This document shows positions 23,835-28,421 of a stretch of DNA of 28,421 nt, one piece after another (position 1 is the first letter of the stretch; every line of letters begins with the position of its first letter). This stretch comes from a virus: IMG/VR virus record IMGVR_UViG_3300042923_001814, positions 1-28,421 of that record; one strand, 5' to 3'. Both the position numbers and the translations under genes were made by a program. The notes below the pieces were generated by a model that saw only the letters and a program-made list of their open reading frames with translations, was not told where the DNA came from and did no database searches.

Positions 23835-24590
23835 TCAGAGCCGTCGCACGATATGCGACACTCGGCCAACGATATGGATCTCTTCTGGGTGCGCGCTGTC
23901 CGGCGGCACATGCGGATTGTCGGAAAGAATTGTGACCTGCTCGCCGCGCACGCGGAGGCGCTTCATCATTGCAACCTCGCCGATCGTGAATGCCCAGATG
24001 GCATCCTGATCGCGTACCGACCGATCAGATCGGTCGATCAGCACCAGATCATTGTCTTCGATTGTAGGCGCCATCGAGTTTCCACGTCCGCGCGCCCAAG
24101 CGAGATCCTGCGGTGACGTGCTGGTCAGAGACTCCAACCAGCGGCGGGGGAAACGTAGTATTTCAACATCCACCGGGTCACCCGCGAAGGTCAATCCCAT
24201 CCCGTAGGCCATGTCGACCGATGCGACGCCGACGAGATCAAGGGTTTCAGCGGCCAGATCCTCTGCCTTGGCAGAGCCGGAGAGCAGGTCCCGGATAAGG
24301 AGAAGTTGCTCGGGCGTGGCCTTGCGGATCAGGTCAGCGGCAAAGCGCTCGGCGGGAGTTTCAGCCGGTGACGCTGCTTTTGGATCTAGCGCCTTTGCGA
24401 ACTGAACCCACCGTGGGACTGTTTTTGCCTTCCCGTTTTCGAAGAACGAGATCGCCTGCTGAGATAGCGTCAATTCCTCTCCGCGACGGCGAGCCTCCTC
24501 AACGACCCGCCTGGACATCTCGGCTGCGGACCAGCCGCGTGAGCTTCTAAGCGCCTTCAGCCACGCTGCCTCGGTTCGAACATCGTCCAC
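23835..24590 (-). CDS. CI-like prophage repressor, HTH plus S24 peptidase domain
   Basis: A 251-residue protein. The N-terminal XRE-type helix-turn-helix (about 14-66) contains LSQQAISFFENGKAKTVPRW. The C-terminal S24/LexA-like domain has nucleophile S172 (RGNSMAPTIEDNDLVLID) and general base K210 (VAMMKRL). An Ala-Gly pair at 136-137 (FAGDPV) lies 35-36 residues before the serine, near the LexA spacing, so RecA-stimulated self-cleavage is plausible. P2 C is not an S24 protein, so this switch is lambda-like. It diverges from the Cro-like gene across an 81-bp operator gap and probably also expresses the downstream zinc-ribbon gene. Confidence 0.93.
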   Translation of the reverse strand: MDDVRTEAAWLKALRSSRGWSAAEMSRRVVEEARRRGEELTLSQQAISFFENGKAKTVPRWVQFAKALDPKAASPAETPAERFAADLIRKATPEQLLLIRDLLSGSAKAEDLAAETLDLVGVASVDMAYGMGLTFAGDPVDVEILRFPRRWLESLTSTSPQDLAWARGRGNSMAPTIEDNDLVLIDRSDRSVRDQDAIWAFTIGEVAMMKRLRVRGEQVTILSDNPHVPPDSAHPEEIHIVGRVSHIVRRL

Positions 24591-24599
24591 GTTTGAAGG

Positions 24600-24616
24600 C
24601 TACAAAGGATTTGTAC
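24600..24616. promoter_or_regulatory. Operator O1 in the repressor/Cro intergenic region
   Basis: Inverted repeat CTACAA-AGGAT-TTGTAC, with five matching bases per arm around a 5-base spacer; the inner TACAAA-GGA-TTTGTA is a perfect dyad. It lies 10 bp upstream of the repressor start codon. It matches O2 in arms and spacer length, with centres 26 bp apart. It is probably bound by the CI-like repressor and/or the Cro-like protein. Confidence 0.7.
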
Positions 24617-24625
24617 AATCAGCTC

Positions 24626-24642
24626 CTACAAATTGCTTGTAG
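24626..24642. promoter_or_regulatory. Operator O2 in the repressor/Cro intergenic region
   Basis: Perfect inverted repeat CTACAA-ATTGC-TTGTAG (6-bp arms, 5-base spacer). It lies 30 bp upstream of the Cro-like start codon. A further TTTGTA half-site (24667-24672) overlaps that start codon. No -35/-10 pair could be called with confidence, but both divergent early promoters must lie in this 81-bp gap. Confidence 0.7.
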
Positions 24643-24671
24643 CCGCTGGTTTTTGCTGGTAGCCCGTTTGT

Positions 24672-24995
24672 ATGGATGACAAACAGCGGACCCAAGCGTT
24701 GGAGGCGTTCAAGGAAGCCGTCGGGCTGGCGCGCACTCAAACCGCATTCGCGGCCACGGTCGGCCTTACCCAGCAGACGGTGTCCAATCGCCTTAGGCGG
24801 AATGACCTGTTGCCTGCGCATGCTGTGCTCGCAGCTGAGCGGGCCTACGGCATATCTCGACATCTGCTTCGCCCCGACATCTACCCGCCCGTTGGAACTC
24901 CGGGCCTGCCTCCGTCCGAAACCGGTATGGAGGCAAGTCGCCCTTCAGTCGCATTCAATCCTACAGTCAAACTGAAGCCGGCGGAGGTAGCATGA
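24672..24995 (+). CDS. Cro-like regulator of the YdaS type
   Basis: A 107-residue protein with a helix-turn-helix (about 20-45, ARTQTAFAATVGLTQQTVSNRLRRN). The segment LPAHAVLAAERAYGISRHLLRPDIYPP is typical of the YdaS/Cro family found opposite CI-type repressors in prophages. A disordered tail follows. As first gene of the rightward early transcript it should act as the lytic-side repressor of the CI-like gene. YdaS has been described as antitoxin-like in databases, but no YdaT-like partner is present, so a Cro role is preferred. Confidence 0.85.
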   Translation: MDDKQRTQALEAFKEAVGLARTQTAFAATVGLTQQTVSNRLRRNDLLPAHAVLAAERAYGISRHLLRPDIYPPVGTPGLPPSETGMEASRPSVAFNPTVKLKPAEVA

Positions 24996-25489
24996 CGCAG
25001 CTGCGCGCACCTCTCACCTTCCCAGCGGCCATGACCCGTGTCGCGGGCGTCATCGGCTGGCCCGCCTGCGCGGCGCTCGCGCGGCGCAACGAACGCACCC
25101 TGCGCTACTGGTCAGAGGATGGCTGCAAGGCCACGCCGCCGATCAACCTCGCGCTGGCCTATGACGCTGCCTATCAGGCGGCGGGCGGCGACGGCGCTCC
25201 CTTCCTCGACGCCTTCGCGCACCAGCTGCAGGTCACCCGCGATCAGCACGACGCCTGTCGGCGCGAGCTTGCCGTCGCCGTGGCAGACGCATCGTCGGAA
25301 AGCGGCGAAGCCGTCGCTGCCGCCATCACCCTTACGCACACCAATGCCTCGCCGCGCTTGGCGCTCCGCGCGCTCGCCGAGGCAGAGCAGGCGCGCAACG
25401 CCTGGGGGCGCCTGATCCGGCGCCTGACACCCTTCCTTCCGAGCGGCACGGGGCCGGTCGCAGGGGATACCGGGGGCACCCACCAGTGA
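24992..25489 (+). CDS. Probable phage regulatory protein, possibly CII/CP76-like
   Basis: A 165-residue protein that overlaps the Cro-like gene by four bases (ATGA). The N-terminal part contains a possible DNA-binding unit (about 15-62, AMTRVAGVIGWPACAALARRNERTLRYWSEDGCKATPPINLALAYDAAY). It is followed by an alanine-rich helical region (about 75-150, AHQLQVTRDQHDACRRELAVAV and ALRALAEAEQARNAWGRLIRRL). This two-part layout and its place after Cro resemble CII/CP76-type phage regulators. I cannot confirm the family. Its stop overlaps the Ogr-like GTG start. Confidence 0.5.
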   Translation: MTQLRAPLTFPAAMTRVAGVIGWPACAALARRNERTLRYWSEDGCKATPPINLALAYDAAYQAAGGDGAPFLDAFAHQLQVTRDQHDACRRELAVAVADASSESGEAVAAAITLTHTNASPRLALRALAEAEQARNAWGRLIRRLTPFLPSGTGPVAGDTGGTHQ

Positions 25490-25833
25490 AGAACCGACGT
25501 CCTTACCCGCCGCGCATGCCGGCCATCGCCTGCCCGCACTGCCAGTCACGCTCGATCGTGCGCAACAGCTGCGAGGTCACACCGACGGTCCGCGAGCTGC
25601 GACTGACCTGCGAGAACATCGATTGCGGCCACGTCTTCGTGGCGCAGCTGTCGGTGATCCGCACGCTGCGTCCGGCCGAACAGCCGAACCCGGCCGTGCG
25701 GATCCCGTTCGGCACCTGGCGCAGCCAGCCGGCCACGCCCGCCAACGACGATAGCCCTCCTCTGCCCGCCAACGATGACCACGGCATCGGCGTCGCGCTC
25801 GCCGCGATGCTGGACGCCAACATGACCACCTGA
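25486..25833 (+). CDS. ogr: Ogr/Delta-type zinc-finger activator of late transcription
   Basis: A 115-residue protein, against 72 in P2 Ogr. It contains the family finger C16-X2-C19-X22-C42-X4-C47, exactly the P2 Ogr/Delta spacing, in the context ACPHCQSRSIVRNSC, RELRLTCENIDCGHVFVAQLSVIRTL. P2 Ogr binds TGT-N12-ACA dyads and recruits RNA polymerase alpha to late promoters. The GTG start overlaps the upstream stop. ATG 25516 (residue 11) is an alternative and gives the more usual family N-terminus. The C-terminal tail has a repeated PANDD element. It lies in the early operon rather than beside gene D as in P2, so early expression would switch on late operons. Confidence 0.9.
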   Translation: MKNRRPYPPRMPAIACPHCQSRSIVRNSCEVTPTVRELRLTCENIDCGHVFVAQLSVIRTLRPAEQPNPAVRIPFGTWRSQPATPANDDSPPLPANDDHGIGVALAAMLDANMTT

Positions 25834-25877
25834 CCAACGCGGCCCCGCGCCGCGCTCCCCTTCGCTGCCCCCTGCCC

Positions 25878-25899
25878 GCTGAAAGCACCCGCTTTCGGC
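25878..25899. other. Hairpin between the Ogr-like gene and the next gene
   Basis: A stem of six perfect pairs (GAAAGC - ACCC - GCTTTC, 25881-25896), extendable to nine with one wobble pair. It lies in a 100-bp pyrimidine-rich gap before the TTG-started gene at 25934. No T tract follows. It could attenuate or protect mRNA; function is not established. Confidence 0.35.
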
Positions 25900-25933
25900 A
25901 ACGCCCCCCGCTTGCCCTGAAAGGACCGCCCCG

Positions 25934-26380
25934 TTGATCCACGTTTCTCCTCAGCAGCTCGCGTCTGCGGCCGTCGTGACGACGCAGCCAAGGGCGCTCA
26001 CGCCCGCCCGGTATCTGGCGCTCCGCCGCTCGGCCGCGGGCATGTCGATCAATGCGGTCGCCGTCATGATCGCGGCGAACAAGCGCGATCTCGGCGAGGC
26101 ACGCGATCTGATCGCGTTGCTCGAAACGCCCGGTGCCGTCGCGCGCCGGCCCGAAACGATCGACGCGCTTCGCAACGCCTTCCCCTTCGATCCGGATGTC
26201 TACCGGCAGCTCGCCTCTGAACCCGCTGAACGCCACCCGCGCGTCTGCCATGCATGCGGTTGCAGCGCTTGGGATCCGCACGTCGACGCGCACGGTATCG
26301 AGACGCTGGACTGGGCGGACGAGGCCACCTGCACGCGTTGCGACAATGCAGCCTCGATCGCGACGGGACGTCTACGGTGA
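25934..26380 (+). CDS. Small zinc-binding protein, unknown function
   Basis: A 148-residue protein starting at TTG, chosen because a good AAAGGA site lies about 10 bases upstream. The first half is helical (ARYLALRRSAAGMSINAVAVMIAANKRDLGEARDLIALLETPG), perhaps a helix-turn-helix. The C-terminal part has C105-X2-C108-G-C110 and C133-X2-C136, fitting one structural zinc site. The stop overlaps the next start (GTGA). It sits in the early operon where P2 would hold replication functions, but I see no nuclease, primase or helicase motif. Confidence 0.65.
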   Translation: MIHVSPQQLASAAVVTTQPRALTPARYLALRRSAAGMSINAVAVMIAANKRDLGEARDLIALLETPGAVARRPETIDALRNAFPFDPDVYRQLASEPAERHPRVCHACGCSAWDPHVDAHGIETLDWADEATCTRCDNAASIATGRLR

Positions 26381-26511
26381 GCGCCGCCTCTCGTGCGCCC
26401 GGGCCCCGCTATCCGCGCCTGAAAACGGCACTGGTGGTCATCGCAGCGATCATCGCGTTTCCCGTCACCATCGCGCTGATGGTTGCTGCCGTTTCGGCAG
26501 GTCGGCGATGA
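26377..26511 (+). CDS. Micro membrane protein 1 (44 residues)
   Basis: A 44-residue protein from a GTG overlapping the upstream stop. A basic N-terminus (SAASRAPGPRYPRLK) leads to one transmembrane helix (TALVVIAAIIAFPVTIALMVAAVSA, about 17-41). Its stop overlaps the ATG of the next small membrane protein. The chain of four-base overlaps supports translation of both. Function is unknown. Confidence 0.5.
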   Translation: MSAASRAPGPRYPRLKTALVVIAAIIAFPVTIALMVAAVSAGRR

Positions 26512-26651
26512 TCGCCGCCATCCATTATGCTGTTGTGGTGCTGGTGTTCGCCGGCGCCGCAGCCATCGCGATCGGCGCGATCGCTATCACGGTTATGCCG
26601 CGGCGCCGGCGCATCGCGAATCTGCTCGCGCAGGCGGTGATGATCCGATGA
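26508..26651 (+). CDS. Micro membrane protein 2 (47 residues)
   Basis: A 47-residue protein from an ATG overlapping the stop of the previous gene. It is one long hydrophobic helix (IHYAVVVLVFAGAAAIAIGAIAITVM, about 5-30) with a basic cytoplasmic end (PRRRRIANLLAQAVMIR). Paired with the 44-residue protein just upstream it could form a two-component membrane unit. The early-operon position argues against a role in late lysis. Function is unknown. Confidence 0.5.
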   Translation: MIAAIHYAVVVLVFAGAAAIAIGAIAITVMPRRRRIANLLAQAVMIR

Positions 26652-26709
26652 TGGTGCGCCCCACGCCGTTGAGCGCGCCTGACGGCGAACGCTCCGATCT
26701 ACGATCCGC

Positions 26710-26734
26710 TCGTGTCGGATCGCATTCTACACAA
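26710..26734. promoter_or_regulatory. Degenerate fourth copy of the late palindrome
   Basis: Contains TGT-N13-ACA (26713-26731, centre 26722). It agrees with site 2 at 19 of 25 positions, including TCGTGT on the left and ATTCTACAC on the right, but its inner arms no longer pair. The centre is 61 bp upstream of the ATG at 26783, close to the 59 bp at P and J. A GATC (26718-26721) lies inside. It may be a weak Ogr-responsive site. Confidence 0.5.
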
Positions 26735-26782
26735 TCGGGCTCTGGCGCTCCGCTTCTGCCCGCCTTCACCACAGAGGCACCC

Positions 26783-27142
26783 ATGACCACCGACGCACTT
26801 TCATGCGGCGATCGCGCGCCTGGTTCAAACCGGGCCGATGTGCCGCTTCAGGCGTGTTCATCAAAGTCGGAACAGCGCGGTCTGCCATTGGCGATCGATC
26901 GAATGATGGGGCTGGAAACCGCCGCCCGGTTGCTCGGCGGCAAGGGGAAGCTCGCTGAGGCTCTGTGCTGCAGCCCGCGCAGCATCCATTACAAGGTGGA
27001 GGCCGGCCGCGGCATCTCCAACCTCGATCTGAACCTCGCCGCCTCCGCGCTGGAAGAGCGCGCGGAGGCATTGCGCACCCATGCCCTCAAGCTGCGCGCC
27101 GTGGCGGGTCATACCCCGGCCGCCAGCAGCCACGGCGCTTGA
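26783..27142 (+). CDS. Small protein with probable helix-turn-helix, unknown function
   Basis: A 119-residue protein from ATG 26783, chosen because AGAGG lies just before it; an in-frame ATG at 26648, overlapping the previous stop, would add 45 low-complexity residues. The C-terminal half (about 44-106) reads LETAARLLGGKGKLAEALCCSPRSIHYKVEAGRGISNLDLNLAASALEERAEALRTHALKLRAV. That is a compact helical unit with the look of a helix-turn-helix (LAEALCCSPRSIHYKVE). A DNA-binding or excision-control role is inferred from context near the integrase and the upstream palindrome. Confidence 0.6.
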   Translation: MTTDALSCGDRAPGSNRADVPLQACSSKSEQRGLPLAIDRMMGLETAARLLGGKGKLAEALCCSPRSIHYKVEAGRGISNLDLNLAASALEERAEALRTHALKLRAVAGHTPAASSHGA

Positions 27143-27153
27143 GGGGAAACGGC

Positions 27154-27336
27154 ATGAGCGCCCCCAGCAAGCGAGCAGCCATGGTTCGTCAGATCGATCT
27201 CACGCGGATCCTTCGCGCCGCGGCGAAGGCCGGCGTGCGCGTCCAGGTGCAAATCGAGGCGGGGCGGATGATCGTCACGCCAATCGACGCGTCTGCCGCA
27301 CCATCGGGCAACAGCTTTGATGGGATGTTTTCGTGA
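27154..27336 (+). CDS. Small basic protein preceding the integrase
   Basis: A 60-residue protein with a strong GAGGGGA ribosome site before ATG 27154 and a four-base overlap with the integrase GTG. It contains VRQIDLTRILRAAAKAGVRVQVQIEAGRMIVTPID (about 11-45), a helix followed by two strands. This recurring alphaproteobacterial prophage arrangement next to an integrase suggests a recombination or regulatory accessory. An excisionase role is possible but there is no recognisable Xis motif. Confidence 0.6.
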   Translation: MSAPSKRAAMVRQIDLTRILRAAAKAGVRVQVQIEAGRMIVTPIDASAAPSGNSFDGMFS

Positions 27337-28421
27337 AGCGCCGCTGGCTTCCGCCCAACGTCAGCGGCTTCGCTGATCGCCATGGCAAGATGCGCTACCG
27401 CTTCCGCCGAAAGGGGCACGCTACCTATTACTTCAAGCATGCGCCCGGCACGCCAGAGTTCCTGGCCGAGCTGCGCGCGTGCGAGGCGGGAGAGGCCGCA
27501 CCGGCGATCGAGGTAGGCATTGATAACGCCGCGCCCGGCACGTTCGATGATCTTCTCGCGCGCTACTACCGGTCGCCCGACTTCCTTAATCCCAGCGAGC
27601 GGACACGCGTAATCTATCGCGGAACGCTGGAGCGTTGGCGCGAACGGACCCGCAGGGGTCAGCGCTACGGCGGCGCCATGGTGCGGGATCTTCAACCGCG
27701 CCATGTCGAGGCGATGCTGGCCGAGCTGCTGCCGCACCGCACCGCCGCCAACATGCTGCGAAAGCGCCTTTCGGCCCTGATGAAATTTGCTGTCCGGATC
27801 GGAATGGTCGGGTCGAACCCTGTCACTGCCACCCGCCCGTTCAAGGTGGAGGGCACCGGCTTTCACAGCTGGTCGGAGGACGAGATCGCCGCGTACGAGG
27901 CTCGCCATCCGCGCGGGACGATGGCGCGCCTGACGTTCGATCTCCTGTTGTGGACGGGTCAGCGCGGCGGCGACGTTCGCCGGCTTGGTCCCGGCAACGT
28001 CAAAAGCGACCGGATCGAGCTGATCCAGGAGAAGACAAAGGCCGAAGTCTCCCTGCCGATCATGCCTGCGCTCGCAGCGTCACTGCTGGCGACACCCGGC
28101 ACCGGCCGCATCTTTGTCCTGACCGAACACGGCCGCCAGTTCAGCGTGAAGGGCTTCGGCAACAAATTCCGCCAGTGGTGCGACGAAGCAGGCCTTCCGG
28201 AATGCTCCGCCCACGGCCTCCGAAAAGCCGCTGCGCGCCGCTTCGCCGAGGCCGGATGCTCCAATCAGGAGATCAAGGCGTGGACCGGCCACACCACCGA
28301 CAGCGAGGTCGCCCGCTACACCAAAGCAGCCGACCAACGCGCCCTCTCCAACACCGCCGGCGAGAAGCTTTTGGCTAACCTTGCCGAAAAGTTAGCCAAT
28401 TCCTCAGCTAAACCTCTGTAA
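27333..28421 (+). CDS. int: Tyrosine-family site-specific integrase
   Basis: A 362-residue recombinase from a GTG overlapping the upstream stop. An N-terminal DNA-arm region (about 1-60) precedes a core-binding SAM-like domain (about 68-165) and the catalytic domain. Active-site residues are R211 (WTGQRGGDV), K236 (EKTKAEV), H294 and R297 (SAHGLRKAA), H320 (WTGHTT) and nucleophile Y329 (VARYTKA). It integrates and, with an excision factor, excises the prophage. The C-terminal tail after the tyrosine is low in complexity and carries an inverted repeat in DNA. The stop codon is the end of the window, so attachment sequences downstream are not visible. Confidence 0.96.
   Translation: MKRRWLPPNVSGFADRHGKMRYRFRRKGHATYYFKHAPGTPEFLAELRACEAGEAAPAIEVGIDNAAPGTFDDLLARYYRSPDFLNPSERTRVIYRGTLERWRERTRRGQRYGGAMVRDLQPRHVEAMLAELLPHRTAANMLRKRLSALMKFAVRIGMVGSNPVTATRPFKVEGTGFHSWSEDEIAAYEARHPRGTMARLTFDLLLWTGQRGGDVRRLGPGNVKSDRIELIQEKTKAEVSLPIMPALAASLLATPGTGRIFVLTEHGRQFSVKGFGNKFRQWCDEAGLPECSAHGLRKAAARRFAEAGCSNQEIKAWTGHTTDSEVARYTKAADQRALSNTAGEKLLANLAEKLANSSAKPL
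28371..28399. repeat. Inverted repeat inside the 3' end of the integrase gene
   Basis: Perfect 9-bp arms TTGGCTAAC (28371-28379) and GTTAGCCAA (28391-28399) with an 11-base spacer. The repeat encodes part of the tail LANLAEKLAN. It lies next to the place where attP is expected and may be an integrase or accessory-protein binding site, or a byproduct of a repeated peptide. Confidence 0.5.

Larger units (their letters stand above)
1..28421. mobile_element. P2-like prophage, nearly complete, boundaries not defined
   Basis: Homologues of P2 Q, P, O, N, M, L, X, R, S, J, I, H, V, W, FI, FII, E, E', T, U, D and ogr occur together with lysis genes, a CI-like repressor and a tyrosine integrase. Head and terminase genes diverge at about 4.6 kb as in P2. 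The virion gene set looks complete and undamaged, since I saw no frameshifted or truncated structural gene. No P2 A/B-like replication gene is visible. No att repeat could be recognised, and the HIRAN gene at the left end may be either phage cargo or host DNA. The right end stops at the integrase stop codon. Confidence 0.93.

Noticed and set aside
24672-24995. A YdaS-type antitoxin implying a toxin-antitoxin pair
   Set aside because: The next gene (24992-25489) does not look like YdaT, and the gene lies opposite a CI-like repressor with shared operators, so a Cro function explains it better.
26815-26845. A tRNA-like T-arm sequence (GGTTCAAACC within a stem)
   Set aside because: The stem pairs only if the loop has six bases rather than seven. 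No acceptor, D or anticodon arms fit around it, and it lies inside a coding frame.
1-28421. CRISPR array, rRNA, insertion sequence or diversity-generating retroelement
   Set aside because: No regularly spaced repeats, rRNA-like segments, transposase or reverse transcriptase motifs were seen. The fibre genes show no template/variable repeat pair.

Overview
This window is a nearly complete P2-type (myovirus, Peduovirus-like) temperate prophage in a GC-rich alphaproteobacterium, most likely a member of the Sphingomonadales. The host call is inference from high GC, the style of the tyrosine integrase and proline/alanine-rich linkers such as PANDND. The phage call rests on almost the full set of P2 virion gene families in recognisable order. 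Neither att site can be identified. The integrase stop codon is the last base of the window, so at least the right boundary lies outside.

Layout. Positions 1-4595 hold a stand-alone HIRAN-domain gene (+) and then a leftward block (-): terminase ATPase (P), portal (Q), a DNA adenine methyltransferase and a small membrane protein. Positions 4764-11269 (+) hold scaffold/protease O, capsid N, small terminase M, a two-helix membrane protein, head completion L, tail X, holin, SAR-type endolysin, an Rz/Rz1 spanin pair, and tail completion R and S. Positions 11341-16031 hold baseplate J and I, a collar-type tail fibre and two unusual host-contact proteins. Positions 16100-23097 hold spike V, baseplate W, sheath FI, tube FII, tail chaperones E and E' (linked by a T TTT TTG slippery site), tape measure T, U and hub D. 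Positions 23127-24590 (-) hold a zinc-ribbon membrane protein and an S24-type CI-like repressor. Positions 24672-28421 (+) hold a Cro/YdaS-like gene, a probable regulator, an Ogr/Delta-type late activator, several small genes and the integrase.

Regulation. The repressor and the Cro-like gene diverge from an 81-bp gap with two matched operators (CTACAA-N5-TTGTAG type). The early rightward transcript would carry the Ogr-like zinc-finger protein (C-X2-C-X22-C-X4-C). The starts of the late operons carry a shared palindrome of form TGT-N13-ACA: between P and O (4642-4666), before J (11270-11294) and before V (16039-16073), with a degenerate fourth copy before a small HTH-like gene (26710-26734). 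These are the best candidates for the Ogr-homologue binding sites. The palindrome centre is 59 bp from the start codons of P and J, and 56 or 44 bp from V.

Oddities: J-I-fibre precedes V-W (reverse of P2); the repressor looks SOS-cleavable, unlike P2 C; no replication initiator (gpA-like) is visible; a probable lysogenic-conversion gene lies just downstream of the repressor. No rRNA, tRNA, CRISPR array or insertion sequence was found. No gene-free stretch exceeds 300 bases; the longest gaps are 4596-4763, 1545-1690 and 26652-26782.
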